From positions 1 through 64,000 of the forward strand of contig CAZPOR010000007.1 in NCBI GenBank assembly GCA_964588325.1: DNA of 64,000 nt. The letters run 5' to 3'. How positions within the stretch are numbered: the first letter of the stretch is position 1; the number at the start of each line of letters is the position of its first letter. The translations under genes and the position numbers were made by a program. The notes under the pieces are model-generated. The model was not told the DNA's origin. It saw nothing but the letters and a program-made list of their open reading frames with translations, and searched no databases. The stretch comes from Thiovibrio sp964588325. Its GTDB lineage: Bacteria; Desulfobacterota; Desulfobulbia; Desulfobulbales; Desulfurivibrionaceae. Positions 41,462-50,937 of this stretch are shown here, in pieces.

Positions 41462-43372
41462 TCAGGCCGAGGGCGTCACCTTTACCAACTCATCACCGGG
41501 CTGGACGGCATCACCGACCTTGGCGACAATCTTGGCAACCACTCCGTCCACCTCGCTGTTCACCGGGGTTTGCATCTTCATGGCCTCAAGAACCACCAGC
41601 TTCTCGCCGGCCTTTACTTCCTGGCCTTCCTTGACGGAAATCTCGCAGACATTGGCGGTAAAAGGCGTCCGCACATCGCCGGCCTTGGCCAGGTCTTCGA
41701 TCTCCTTCTTGCTCAGTTTGGCTGCTTTTGCCTCGCCGGCCTGGGCCACCGCGTTTTCAAAAACAAAATTCCGCTGGTGGTGATCGATATTGAGGTAGAC
41801 GTTGGTCTCGGTTCCGTCCTCACTTTCCTGCATGGGGCCCATCTCGATGATGTGCTCCTTGCCGCTATGGTCCTTAAAGGTAATGGACTCTCCCAGCTTG
41901 AATCCGCCCCGCCGGAAAAGAATGGACGGCGGCAGCACATAGACCTTGCCGAACTTCTCCTCGAAACGGAAGAAATTCACCGCGTCATTGGGATGCTGGA
42001 GATAGGTGACCAACTGCTGCTCGGTGGGCGCGTAGCCGAGCTTGTCGGCCAGGATCTTGCGTTCCTTCTCGATATCGATATCCTCGATGGCCTCCATGCC
42101 CCCCTGCTCTTTAAGCACCTTTTTCCACTCCGGGCCAAAGGCCTTCTCGTAGATCCAGTCGGGCGGCTGATAGAAGGGAAACGGCCCGTACTTGCCAAGC
42201 AGCAGATTCTTGAGGTCGCCGGAGCAGTTGCCGTAGCGATCCCCGCCCTGGACATTGCTCACCGCCGTGGTCCAGAGAATCTGGGACCCCGGGGTGACGC
42301 TCCAGTAGTTGCCCAGCTCGATCTGCACCTTTGGCAGTTCTTTGTGGAGGATCTCCGGCATCTTGTCGAGGAAGCCGCCCTTGGCCGCCTGCTCCAGGCT
42401 GCTGCCCATGGCGCCGCCGGGCAGCTTGTGGATCTGCACCGTGGGATCAAAGCCCTTGATCTGGGACTCGAAATACTCGTAGTACTTGCGCTCGGGCTGC
42501 AGCACCTCGGAGGTTTCCATGATGGCATCCTCGTTGATGCCCACGGCGTTGCGGCCATACTCCTTGAGGGTGTGGATCACGCTCAGGATCGGCGGCGGAC
42601 CGTAAAAGCCGGTGAAGGCATGATCGGAGGCATCGACGATCTTGGCCCCGGCCATGGCTGCGGCGACAATGCGGCCGATGTCGTTGCCATCGGTGTTGTG
42701 CCCATGATAATGGATGATCATGTCGGGATATTTCTGGAGGATTGCGTCCACCAGATCCCCGGCACGCTTGGGCGAACCCAGGCCGCCGTGGTTCTTGATG
42801 CAGAGAACGATCTCGTTGCCGGTCACATCGAGGATCTCCTGGACCTTCTTCACATAAAATTCATTGGTGTGCTCCGGGCCGGTGGAAAAACAGATGCAGG
42901 GCTCCAGAATCTTGCCCGCGGCCTGCACCTCTTCAAAAACCGCCTGCATGTTGGGCACATGGTTCATGAAGTCGAACACCCGCCAGACATCCACATACTT
43001 GGCAAACTCCTTGACCACAAAACGGATGACGTTCTGCGGGTACGGCCGGTAGCCGAAGAGGTTGATGCCGCGGCACAGGGTCTGGAACATGGTCTTGGGC
43101 ATCTTCTCCCGCAGCAGTTCCAGCTTGAGGAACGGGTCCACCTGCTTTCTGAGGATATCCACATGCACCGAGGCGCCGCCGGTGATCTCCAGGGAGAAAT
43201 ACCCTGCCTCCTCGCGGGAGGGGGCGGCCAGCAGGTCCGTGTGCAGCAGGATCCGGTTCTTGTAATCGGACTGCGACATATCGCGGGCGGTATTGGTGAT
43301 ATAATACCCATCCGCCTGCCGCATAATCTTGAGTACCTCGGTGATACCCATGCCTTGAACAATGCGTTCCAT
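41462..43372 (-). CDS. pycB: Pyruvate (oxaloacetate) carboxylase, carboxyltransferase plus biotin carrier
   Basis: 636 residues. Residues 1-460 form the pyruvate-carboxylase carboxyltransferase TIM barrel (WRVFDFMNHVPNM, CIKNHGGLGSP, HYHGHNTDGN with metal histidines, VDASDHAFTG). The C-terminal 70 residues are a biotinyl domain with the biotinylated lysine in VLEAMKMQTPV. With PycA it fixes bicarbonate onto pyruvate to make oxaloacetate in two-subunit pyruvate carboxylase; the reverse (oxaloacetate decarboxylase) needs OadB/G genes that are not here. The alpha-barrel opens MERIVQGMGITEVLKIMRQ. AAGGAG precedes the ATG. It lies 112 bases downstream of pycA, separated by a hairpin repeat. Confidence 0.92.
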   Translation of the reverse strand: MERIVQGMGITEVLKIMRQADGYYITNTARDMSQSDYKNRILLHTDLLAAPSREEAGYFSLEITGGASVHVDILRKQVDPFLKLELLREKMPKTMFQTLCRGINLFGYRPYPQNVIRFVVKEFAKYVDVWRVFDFMNHVPNMQAVFEEVQAAGKILEPCICFSTGPEHTNEFYVKKVQEILDVTGNEIVLCIKNHGGLGSPKRAGDLVDAILQKYPDMIIHYHGHNTDGNDIGRIVAAAMAGAKIVDASDHAFTGFYGPPPILSVIHTLKEYGRNAVGINEDAIMETSEVLQPERKYYEYFESQIKGFDPTVQIHKLPGGAMGSSLEQAAKGGFLDKMPEILHKELPKVQIELGNYWSVTPGSQILWTTAVSNVQGGDRYGNCSGDLKNLLLGKYGPFPFYQPPDWIYEKAFGPEWKKVLKEQGGMEAIEDIDIEKERKILADKLGYAPTEQQLVTYLQHPNDAVNFFRFEEKFGKVYVLPPSILFRRGGFKLGESITFKDHSGKEHIIEMGPMQESEDGTETNVYLNIDHHQRNFVFENAVAQAGEAKAAKLSKKEIEDLAKAGDVRTPFTANVCEISVKEGQEVKAGEKLVVLEAMKMQTPVNSEVDGVVAKIVAKVGDAVQPGDELVKVTPSA

Positions 43373-43390
43373 TTCAACTCCTTTTTAAAG

Positions 43391-43482
43391 AAGGATAAAG
43401 GCCCAAGGCACAAGGTGAAAGGTGAAAACAACCAAGGGTTTTACCCTATCACCTTGCGCCTGTATCCTTGTGCCTGTTTTTT
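43391..43482. repeat. AAGGATAAAGG-type inverted repeat between pycA and pycB
   Basis: AAGGATAAAGGCCCAAGGCACAAGG-type left arm and CACCTTGCGCCTGTATCCTTG-type right arm pair imperfectly. It resembles the element at 1374-1465. It may act as an intercistronic attenuator or simply be a mobile repeat. Confidence 0.55.
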
Positions 43483-43484
43483 TT

Positions 43485-44927
43485 CTAAACGGCGTAGGGG
43501 TTTTCCCCTTTGTAATGAATCTCGGCGATGAGGTGGGCGAGTTTGTTGCCTTCGCTGGCCTGTTCCTCGTAGTTGATCAGGTGCGAATGGGTTTCAATGA
43601 AGGAGGTGTCGAAATCGCCCCTCTTGAAATCCGGGTCCTGGACCAGATTCACATAGTAGGGGATCGTGGTCTTGGGGCCGGTGATGACAAAGTTGTTGAG
43701 GCAGCGGAGCAGCCGGTCCACGGTTTCGTTCCAGGAAAAGCCGAACACGGTCATCTTGACCAGCAGCGAGTCGTACACCTTGGGAATGGTGAAGCCCTGG
43801 TAAACGAAGCCGTCCAGCCGCACGCCATAACCGCCCGGCGAACGGTAGACGGAAACGGTCTTGCCGCCTTCGGGCATGAAGTTGTTCTGCGGGTCCTCGG
43901 CGTTGATCCGCATCTCCACGGCGTATCCGCGAATATGCACGTCATCCTGGGTGAATGAGAGTTTCTTGCCCAGGGCCAGCTTGATCTGGGTCCGGACGAT
44001 ATCGATGCCGGTGACCATCTCGGTGACGGTGTGCTCCACCTGCACCCGGGTGTTGATCTCCATGAAGTAATAGTTCCAGTCCCGGTCAACGAGAAACTCC
44101 ACGGTGCCCGCGTTCACGTAATGGGAGGCCTTGGCCGCGGTCACTGCGGTTTCGCAGATCTTGTCAACCAGGGCTTTGTCCTGGATCAGCGAAGGGGCGA
44201 TCTCCACCAGCTTCTGGTTGCGGCGCTGGATCGAGCAATCCCTGGAGCCGAGATGCACGGTATTGCCTTCCTTGTCGGCAATGATCTGCACCTCGACATG
44301 CTTGGGATTGATCACCACTTTCTCAAGGTAAACCGAGTCGTTGTTGAAAGCGGACTTTGCCTCCGCCCTGGCCATGGGCAGCTCCGCCCGCAACTGCTTC
44401 TCGTTTTCCACCCGCCTGATGCCGCGCCCGCCGCCGCCGGCCGTGGCTTTCAGCATGACCGGATAGCCGTATTTGTCGGCAAAATCAATGGCTTCCCTGA
44501 GGCCGTGGTCACCGGCGGACAGGTTGTCGGTGCCGGGCACCATGGGGATGCCGGCCTCCTTCATGATCCGCCGGGCCGTCACCTTGTCGCCCAGCGCCTG
44601 GATAACATCGGAAGGCGGACCGATAAAAATGATGCCGCTGTGTTCGCACGCCTTGGCAAAATCAGGGTTTTCCGCCAGAAAACCGTACCCCGGATGAATC
44701 GCGTCAACCTCTGCTTTTTTGGCGACCCCGATAACCTTGTCGATGTTCAGGTAATCGCAACGGGGGCCGTCCCCAATCCAAACCGCCTCGTCCGCCGTGC
44801 GGATGTGCAGGGCGTCTTTGTCCGGCGTTTCATAAATAGCCACGGCAATGTGCCCAAGCTCTTGCACCGCCCGGATGATCCGCAGGGCAATTTCACCTCG
44901 GTTGGCTATCAAGATCTTCTTTTTCAA
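43485..44927 (-). CDS. pycA: Pyruvate carboxylase subunit A (biotin carboxylase)
   Basis: 480 residues, ATP-grasp biotin carboxylase: KILIANRGEIALRIIRA (about 4-20), the GGGGRGIRRVENEKQLR ATP loop, and EINTRVQVEHTVTEMVTGID. It carboxylates the biotin on PycB using ATP and bicarbonate. Sequence alone does not separate it from AccC, but adjacency to pycB decides. The start is a TTG at 44927 preceded by GAGGTGAT five bases away, an unusual start that fits the conserved N-terminus. Confidence 0.92.
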   Translation of the reverse strand: MKKKILIANRGEIALRIIRAVQELGHIAVAIYETPDKDALHIRTADEAVWIGDGPRCDYLNIDKVIGVAKKAEVDAIHPGYGFLAENPDFAKACEHSGIIFIGPPSDVIQALGDKVTARRIMKEAGIPMVPGTDNLSAGDHGLREAIDFADKYGYPVMLKATAGGGGRGIRRVENEKQLRAELPMARAEAKSAFNNDSVYLEKVVINPKHVEVQIIADKEGNTVHLGSRDCSIQRRNQKLVEIAPSLIQDKALVDKICETAVTAAKASHYVNAGTVEFLVDRDWNYYFMEINTRVQVEHTVTEMVTGIDIVRTQIKLALGKKLSFTQDDVHIRGYAVEMRINAEDPQNNFMPEGGKTVSVYRSPGGYGVRLDGFVYQGFTIPKVYDSLLVKMTVFGFSWNETVDRLLRCLNNFVITGPKTTIPYYVNLVQDPDFKRGDFDTSFIETHSHLINYEEQASEGNKLAHLIAEIHYKGENPYAV

Positions 44928-45190
44928 CGGATCACCTCATTATTCAGACAATTTTCAGGCCGCACCCGACACATCGGCCCGCATATTTAGGTAATATTTT
45001 TTTCGGCACGAGCAACGCAACACCGCAAAAAAACGCGAAAAACACCCCAGCGGCACCATTCCGGCCAAGACACTCAACTTTGCAAATTACCATACCGGAT
45101 TTTCAAGGGCAACATTTTATGTCCACAAAAAAAGAAGGGGTCTCCATTCCTCGACCGGCAGGCAATCCCTTAACAACCGAGGGGCGAAAA

Positions 45191-46858
45191 TCAGGCTGCA
45201 CCAGCCCCTTTTTTTTCAAGGCCGGCCAGGACCTCCGGCAGATGAGCCCGGCAGGCCGCGGCAAAATCCTCGGGAAAATGACCGGTAACCCAACGCAACT
45301 GCGCCTCGCTGAAAGCGCCCATGGAGTATGGGAGCTTGGGCAAAAGCGCATACAGCAGCCGCTGCCCGGCGGGCGTGGCCCTTATCCGGCTGGAATATTC
45401 GATGCTGCTCACCAGCCGGGCGCCCATCCGGGCAAGAATCTTCTGGGCGATGAGCAGGGCGCGGTCCAACGCGGTGCGGGTGGCTGCATCCGCCTCCAGG
45501 ATATTGCCCACCTCGCCCAAGGCCATGATCTGCAACTCCCACTGGGAGGTCTGCGCCTTGGGCACGAAGAGCATGACCCGAGCGTCCTCATGGACAATCA
45601 GGCTGGTGTTTTCGTTTTCCAGTCCGTCCATCCGTCGGTTGTGACGGATTGCCGCGAGGTAGGCGCTGAAAAAATCGCCGCCTGTTTCTTCCGTATACCG
45701 GTCACAAAAATCTGCCACGAGATCCCCGCAGGCATAGCTTGCAACCGGCTCATCCGCAGGCTGGCCGCCATGATGCCAGGCGGAAACCGTCTCCGGCAGC
45801 AGGGCATACTGCTGGTGGATCTGCTGATGCGAGGCATGGAGCCGATAGCCGCTGGGCGAGAAATCGAACCCGTAATTCCAGCCCCACAGGGTGGCGGTAA
45901 AGGACAAGGACGGAGCTTCTTCGCGCCGCAGGGCCTGGTGAATTGCGAGCCGCAGTTCTTCGAGCGCGCCCGGGGTCATGGTTTTCCTGCCCGGGGGCAG
46001 GGGCAAACCCAGTTCAGCGCCCAGACGGAGATAGGTGCGCTGATAGTAGAGGTGCCGCAATCCCTGCATGTCGGCCCCGGAGAGATCCTGTGTGCTGTAA
46101 CGAACCGCATCGTCCGCCATGTTTGCGGCGTAATGCCCCCAGGGGATGTAGCTGTTGCTGCGCAGATACTCAAAAACGTGCCCCCCCGGCGATGCCCCGC
46201 CATATTCGCCCACGATTTCGCTGCCGCCCTGCACTCCGGGCCGCAGAACCATGCCCCTTCTGTAGGGTTCGGGGAGATGCGGGTTGTTGACCACCACCTC
46301 GAACAGCTCAGGCCGGAGAATCCGCGCCCGCGCCTGACCATTCCCTTCCTCTTCGTAGCGAAGGCCGGCCGGCGCACCTGATCCGTCATAACACAACTCA
46401 CAGCTCATGCCGGCCAGCGCCACCAGATCTTCCGGGTCGGTGGAGGTGGCGGCCAGGGCCAGCAGCACGGGTTCCGGCAGGGCGGCAAAAATTTTTCGCA
46501 GATCCCGCGCGGCTCCGCCGGGCAGGATATTCTTCAGCGCCTCTGCCATGGAAACGGCCCGCGGCTCCGGCAACTTGATGGCGGCCGGGCTGAGAACACG
46601 GGGCGCGGCCCAGCCGCTGCTGATGTATGTCACTCCCCGAAAGGGAAAGGGGTTGGCTATCTCATAGATCACTTCCGCCTGCTTGACCTCGATATCGCCG
46701 CCAGGAAAATTCCCTTGGTTCAGATGGGGATTGCCGTCGGAAAATGCACCGAGCGGCTCGACAAAATCGTTTTCCCGCTGGTTGGCAACCCGATAGGTCG
46801 GCGCATGCACGCCATATACGAATTTTCCGGCGGGATGGACGCAGGAACGCACGGTCAT
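45191..46858 (-). CDS. Unrecognised protein, possibly HIT/GalT-like
   Basis: 555 residues from the ATG at 46858 (GGAGG nine bases upstream). No family could be assigned firmly. Weak hints of the HIT/galactose-1-phosphate uridylyltransferase superfamily are RLHASHQQIHQQYALLP (about residues 340-356, a repeated histidine motif) and RVMLFVPKAQTSQWELQIMAL (near 435), which resembles the FVPF...WPFE strand of GalT. Early parts read FEVVVNNPHLPEPYRRGMVLRPG and SYIPWGHYAANMAD. It is soluble, with no signal peptide. It stands alone between pycA and a sensor kinase, so context gives no substrate. Nucleotidyl or AMP transfer is a hypothesis only. Confidence 0.75.
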   Translation of the reverse strand: MTVRSCVHPAGKFVYGVHAPTYRVANQRENDFVEPLGAFSDGNPHLNQGNFPGGDIEVKQAEVIYEIANPFPFRGVTYISSGWAAPRVLSPAAIKLPEPRAVSMAEALKNILPGGAARDLRKIFAALPEPVLLALAATSTDPEDLVALAGMSCELCYDGSGAPAGLRYEEEGNGQARARILRPELFEVVVNNPHLPEPYRRGMVLRPGVQGGSEIVGEYGGASPGGHVFEYLRSNSYIPWGHYAANMADDAVRYSTQDLSGADMQGLRHLYYQRTYLRLGAELGLPLPPGRKTMTPGALEELRLAIHQALRREEAPSLSFTATLWGWNYGFDFSPSGYRLHASHQQIHQQYALLPETVSAWHHGGQPADEPVASYACGDLVADFCDRYTEETGGDFFSAYLAAIRHNRRMDGLENENTSLIVHEDARVMLFVPKAQTSQWELQIMALGEVGNILEADAATRTALDRALLIAQKILARMGARLVSSIEYSSRIRATPAGQRLLYALLPKLPYSMGAFSEAQLRWVTGHFPEDFAAACRAHLPEVLAGLEKKGAGAA

Positions 46859-47046
46859 AGAAAAACCTCCGATGGATCGCTTGGAGAGGAACACCACGAT
46901 TGCATGGGGCAATATAACCGGGAACCATTCCCCGGCTCCATAAGAAAAAACGAAAAAATCCTAACCCCGCTTGCCTTTGCCTCGAAATCTGCTACCATGG
47001 TGAAAATCAACGCTCTTTTTCCTTCTGCCTTTATGGTGCATGCCCC

Positions 47047-48210
47047 TTGATAAAAGCCCTGTATCACCGGTTTCTGCCGAACAAAAACAACGCCCCCTCC
47101 CTGCCGGATGGGTCCTCCTGCAACTCCCCCTGCATTTTCACTGATGTTTTGCGGGATATCGATACCGGCCTCATCATTCTCGACACCACGGAAAAAAAAG
47201 TTTTCTTCAAGAATGGCCACGCAGTGAAAATCCTTGAGCCGCTCAAGGCGGCCCACGATTACGAGGGCCTCTCCGCCCTGCTCTGCAACGACCTGGATTC
47301 CCTGCAGCAGCCCGGCCGGACCAGAAGCCGGCAAACCATCATCCATTACGAACACCGGGTGCTTGGCTATACCGTGTATAAGATTCCCGGAGATCAGCGC
47401 CACATCTCGATTTTCATTCAGGACATCACCGACCGGCACCGGTTGGCCGCCATTGACGAGGCCACGGAGATGATGAACAACATCGGCTGCCTCTTTTCCG
47501 GCATCCGCCATGAAATCGGCAATCCGCTGAACTCCATCAAGATGGCCCTGACAGTTCTGCAAAACAACATCAATAAATACTCCCCCGAGGAAATAGATGT
47601 CTATTTCAACAGAATCTCCGGGGAAATCGGCAAGATGGAGACCCTCCTCAAATCGCTCAAGAATTTCAGCATGTTCGAGACGCCACGAACCAGCAATATC
47701 GATCTGGCCATGTTTTTCGACAACCTCATGCAATTGCTGGGAGCGGATATCCAGTCCAAAAAAATAGAGTTCCGGATCGACATCGCCCCGGACGCAAGGC
47801 AGATCATGGTGGATCCCAGAGCCCTGCAGCATGTCACCATGAACCTCCTGGCCAATGCCGTCGACGCCATGGCGGAGACCCCGAACCCGCTGCTGCAAGT
47901 GCGCAGCCAGAGCCGCGGCAATGTCATCCTCCTCTCCATCACCGACAACGGCTGCGGCATGTCGCACGAACTGGCGCGCGATGTCTTCAAGCCGTTTTTC
48001 ACCACCAAGCCCCATGGCACCGGACTGGGACTGGTAATTTCCAAAAAGATGCTGAGCCAGATGCACTGCGGAATTGATCTGGTCAGCGAAAAAGGAGTCG
48101 GCACCACCTTCCACCTGACCTTGCCCAAGAGCGCAGGCAAGGCGCTGCGGGCAGATGCCCCATCCGGGAAATCACGAGAAAATCAGCGGCCTTCCGCTTT
48201 CGCCTGTTGA
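47047..48210 (+). CDS. PAS-domain sensor histidine kinase
   Basis: 387 residues, soluble. A PAS domain (about 30-135, LRDIDTGLIILDTTEKKVFFKN) precedes the transmitter: H-box LFSGIRHEIGNPLNSIKMAL (His about residue 158), N-box MNLLANAVDAM, G1 DNGCGMSH, F FKPFFTTK and G2 GTGLGLVISK. An FFTTKPHGTGLGL-type ATPase marks it as a functional HATPase. The start must be the TTG at 47047, because no ATG or GTG lies in frame before the PAS domain; no ribosome binding site is evident. A haem-containing HAMP sensor gene follows 103 bases on and could be its input partner. Confidence 0.85.
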   Translation: MIKALYHRFLPNKNNAPSLPDGSSCNSPCIFTDVLRDIDTGLIILDTTEKKVFFKNGHAVKILEPLKAAHDYEGLSALLCNDLDSLQQPGRTRSRQTIIHYEHRVLGYTVYKIPGDQRHISIFIQDITDRHRLAAIDEATEMMNNIGCLFSGIRHEIGNPLNSIKMALTVLQNNINKYSPEEIDVYFNRISGEIGKMETLLKSLKNFSMFETPRTSNIDLAMFFDNLMQLLGADIQSKKIEFRIDIAPDARQIMVDPRALQHVTMNLLANAVDAMAETPNPLLQVRSQSRGNVILLSITDNGCGMSHELARDVFKPFFTTKPHGTGLGLVISKKMLSQMHCGIDLVSEKGVGTTFHLTLPKSAGKALRADAPSGKSRENQRPSAFAC

Positions 48211-48313
48211 AAGCTTGGCGGCGATTACGCTATAAACCAATGGATTACCGGGGCAGTGTTTCCCTTTTCCAAACCTGCCCTTGCTGAACGATTACACTTT
48301 CGAGGAGACATAG

Positions 48314-49183
48314 ATGGGGATTCGCTCGCGCTTCATGATCATCATGGCAATCATTTTCGGCATCGCAACCGTTGGCATCGGCACGGCCAGCTACATGTTC
48401 AGCAAGCGCAACGCCTTGCTGGAGGCAAAAAGCAAAGGGGAGCTGATTTTCAATTATATCCTGGCCACCCGGGATTTTTACTCGGAAAAACAACGCCCCC
48501 TCATCATGGAGGTTTTCGAAAAAGACCGTTTTTACCCCGAACTGATGTCCGGCTTTGTTCTCACCCGCGGCACCTTTGACATCTTCAAGAAAAACCTGAA
48601 CGGCTACAATTTCAAGCAAGCAACCATTGACCCCCTCTATCCTCCGAACAAGGCGGACGAATGGGAGACCAAACTGATCGCCATGTTCGCCGGCCAACCC
48701 GAACTCAAGACGCACGAAGGCACCATGGAACGCGATGGAGAAACCTTCTTTTATCTGGCAAAACCCATCAAGATCACCGGCAAGGATTGCCTGCGTTGCC
48801 ACGGCGATGTGAACGACGCACCCAAGGATCAGGTTGAGATCTACGGCTCAACCAACGGGTACAACTGGAAGGACGGCGACACGGTTGCCGCCTATGTGGT
48901 GTATGTCTCGGTGGAAACGGCCCTGGCCAACGCCCGAAAGGGGGCCATCACCCTCTACCTCATCGGGGCAGGCTGCCTGCTCATCGCGCTGATCGGCATA
49001 TGGCTGTTCATGGACCGGTTCGTGGTGAATCCCATTGTCCGGCTGAGCATCAAAGCAGAGGAAATCAGCCTTGGCAAGAATATGGAAGAAAGCGTCAAAA
49101 TCAAACAGAATGACGAGATCGGCGCCCTGGCCAGCGCCATCGAACGGCTGCGCATGAGCATGGTCCGCATTCTCAAACGGTGA
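48314..49183 (+). CDS. Haem-binding Tll0287-like (DUF3365) sensor with HAMP tail
   Basis: 289 residues. N-terminal membrane helix (about 7-28), a periplasmic DUF3365/Tll0287-like domain ending in the c-type haem site CLRCHGD (about residues 158-164), a second membrane helix (about 215-238), and a HAMP domain (VVNPIVRLSIKAEEISLGKN). No kinase, methyl-accepting or cyclase domain follows, so output must go through a partner, perhaps the kinase encoded upstream. It probably senses redox state or a small gas through the haem. GAGGAG precedes the ATG. Confidence 0.88.
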   Translation: MGIRSRFMIIMAIIFGIATVGIGTASYMFSKRNALLEAKSKGELIFNYILATRDFYSEKQRPLIMEVFEKDRFYPELMSGFVLTRGTFDIFKKNLNGYNFKQATIDPLYPPNKADEWETKLIAMFAGQPELKTHEGTMERDGETFFYLAKPIKITGKDCLRCHGDVNDAPKDQVEIYGSTNGYNWKDGDTVAAYVVYVSVETALANARKGAITLYLIGAGCLLIALIGIWLFMDRFVVNPIVRLSIKAEEISLGKNMEESVKIKQNDEIGALASAIERLRMSMVRILKR

Positions 49184-49187
49184 GCAT

Positions 49188-50096
49188 ATGTCAATAGTGA
49201 GCGCAAACAAACAGTCATCCCCCGCAGCCTGGCAGACGGCGACACTCGGCCTTACGCTGTTCTGCGCCCTGGCGCTCCCCGCCCTGCTGCCTCTTCCCGC
49301 TTCGGCAGCCGATTGCAAAAAAATTGCCGAGGAGGCCAGTCGGGAGCGCGATCTCATTGCCCGGCGCGACCTGCTGGCAAAAGCCATCAAGCAATGCCCG
49401 AAAGACCCGGAAATCAATTTCATGCAAGGGTACAGCTTTGAGCGGTTGCGCGACTACAAGGAAGCGCAGCGGTATTATATCAACGCTTCGACCCTTGACC
49501 CGAAACACGCCAAGGCGTTTTTTGGCCTGGGCGATATCTGTCTGGTGACAAACAAGGCGCAGGATGCCGTGACCGCTTACGAAAAGGGGCTGGCTCTCGA
49601 TCCGGGCAATAAGCGGGCGGCAAAATCCCTGGAATCGGCGCGGATCAAGCTGAAGGCCCAGCGCGGGGAATCGGTGAGTTCCGAGGAGGCTGTCACCGTT
49701 CTTTTCGAGGAAAAATCCAAGGACCGGGAGATCAGCCCCATCGAAGCCACGATCCTCAGACTGTTGATCCTTTTCCCGGACAAGTCAACGGAGCTTCCCG
49801 AAGAAGGCGCTGACCAGCTCAGCATCGTCGGGGCGCGCGCCTTTACGAGCCGCGATCTGCAAGGCGCCGTTTTCGAAGTAGCCGGCAACACCGACGACTC
49901 CGGCGACGCCAAAACCAATCTGGCTGTGTCCCGGAAAAGGGCTGAGGCTGTGCGCACGTACCTGATCAAAAACTGCAACATCGAGGCGAAAAAGCTGAAG
50001 GTGGCGGCAAAAGGCCATACCCAGCCCATTGTCCCCAACTCCACGGAACAGAACAAAAAGATAAACAACCGGGTTGAGTTCAGACGGTTGAAATAA
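49188..50096 (+). CDS. TPR-OmpA outer-membrane/peptidoglycan protein
   Basis: 302 residues. A signal peptide (about 18-42, LFCALALPALLPLPASAAD) is followed by TPR repeats (about 60-155: NFMQGYSFERLRDYKEAQRY, AFFGLGDICLVTNKAQDAVTAY) and a C-terminal OmpA-like peptidoglycan-binding domain (EVAGNTDDSGDAKTNLAVSR...RVEFR; TDDSGDxxTNxxxSxxRA pattern). It probably tethers a protein complex to peptidoglycan in the periplasm. The start is four bases after the HAMP sensor stop, so the two are co-translated or co-transcribed, linking sensing to envelope attachment. Confidence 0.85.
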   Translation: MSIVSANKQSSPAAWQTATLGLTLFCALALPALLPLPASAADCKKIAEEASRERDLIARRDLLAKAIKQCPKDPEINFMQGYSFERLRDYKEAQRYYINASTLDPKHAKAFFGLGDICLVTNKAQDAVTAYEKGLALDPGNKRAAKSLESARIKLKAQRGESVSSEEAVTVLFEEKSKDREISPIEATILRLLILFPDKSTELPEEGADQLSIVGARAFTSRDLQGAVFEVAGNTDDSGDAKTNLAVSRKRAEAVRTYLIKNCNIEAKKLKVAAKGHTQPIVPNSTEQNKKINNRVEFRRLK

Positions 50097-50118
50097 AAAG
50101 AGGGGATAAAAAACCAAA

Positions 50119-50162
50119 GCCTTGCCTCCTCCTGCAGAACGGGGGAGCAAGGCCTTTTTTTT
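50119..50162 (+). terminator. Terminator after the TPR-OmpA gene
   Basis: GCCTTGC (50119-50125) with a Cys-rich interior pairs with GCAAGGC (50147-50153), and the stem extends through a CTCC/GGGG part. It is followed by eight T residues (50155-50162). The reverse side is also AT-rich, so it may work for the convergent roadblock gene. Confidence 0.85.
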
Positions 50163-50167
50163 GCAAT

Positions 50168-50818
50168 TCAGCGGAGAAGCAACCTGGCCGTGCCTGCCCG
50201 GAATTCCTTTTCAAGCGGCGCGTCTCCGATTTCCTGACAGAAAAGATCAACCAACTCCGGGAAACGCTCCTGATCGCACCCTCCTCCCTGCAGCCATTTC
50301 CCGACAATCTCCTTGACCAGCATCGCCGCGATGGGGCCGATGGCCCTGGCCAGCGCATCCTGAAAAACGGGGATGGCGCTTTTCAGCGGTTCTTCGTTCT
50401 GCGCCTGGGCAAAATCCATGCTGCCCGCTTTTTTGGCCGAAATTGCCCGCAGAGCGGCATCCGGGTCGGCCCGCACCTTTTCCACCCCCAGAGCAAGTTC
50501 GCCCAGAAGCATGTTGCTGGTCATGTTGATCAGGGAAAAATTCGCCTCGGTCTCGCAAAGCATGACCAGCAAGGCGCCTTCGCAGATATGCTTCACCAGG
50601 ACCATCGCGTCCGGAAATCGCATCTCCACGGAATTGACGCTGAGCCGGCAGGAAGCGTTCATCTTGATGATCCGTTGCAGCGATCCTCCCACCAGCTTGA
50701 GCGTCTCATGGTCATACCCGTCCGGCACATAGGAAAAGATGATATCCGGTTTATCGACGGAGACAAAAACCCCGACAACGCCGGGAAGCACTTTTATTTC
50801 CTGTAAAAGCTCATCCAT
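50168..50818 (-). CDS. Roadblock/LC7-like protein with helical C-terminus
   Basis: 216 residues. ATG 50818 is preferred (AGGAG eight bases upstream) over a GTG nine bases earlier. Residues 1-110 look like a roadblock/LC7 domain (LLQEIKVLPGVVGVFVSVDKPDIIFSYVP; alternation ending in LLGEL), the fold of MglB, an MglA partner. The C-terminal 100 residues are helical (PVFQDALARAIGPIAAMLVKEIVGKW, ELVDLFCQEIGDAP) and similar to tails found next to regulator proteins in Deltaproteobacteria. The gene is the last of the MglA/PilB minus-strand block, 118 bases from the REC gene. The roadblock assignment is by eye only. Confidence 0.7.
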   Translation of the reverse strand: MDELLQEIKVLPGVVGVFVSVDKPDIIFSYVPDGYDHETLKLVGGSLQRIIKMNASCRLSVNSVEMRFPDAMVLVKHICEGALLVMLCETEANFSLINMTSNMLLGELALGVEKVRADPDAALRAISAKKAGSMDFAQAQNEEPLKSAIPVFQDALARAIGPIAAMLVKEIVGKWLQGGGCDQERFPELVDLFCQEIGDAPLEKEFRAGTARLLLR

Positions 50819-50890
50819 GCTGCACACTCCTCATTACACCGTCGTTCCAAAGATAAAACTGCGAGCATACACCTGCCGCCACCGGCAGAG

Positions 50891-50937
50891 GGAGCCGTAA
50901 CGAAATGCTCACTGCACCGGTTGTTCCGTTCGGTTCC
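50891..50937. repeat. GGAGCCGT hairpin repeat in roadblock-REC spacer
   Basis: GGAGCCGTAACG (50891-50902) and CCGTTCGGTTCC (50926-50937) pair imperfectly. The left arm matches the AGGAGCCGT start of the hairpin at 3423-3491. The right arm touches the stop codon of the REC-DUF4388 gene. Confidence 0.45.

Noticed and set aside
41570..43531. A 653-codon open frame on the plus strand opposite pycB
   Set aside because: It mirrors pycB, has no recognisable domain, and its His/Gly/Leu-rich composition is that of an antisense frame in GC-rich coding DNA.
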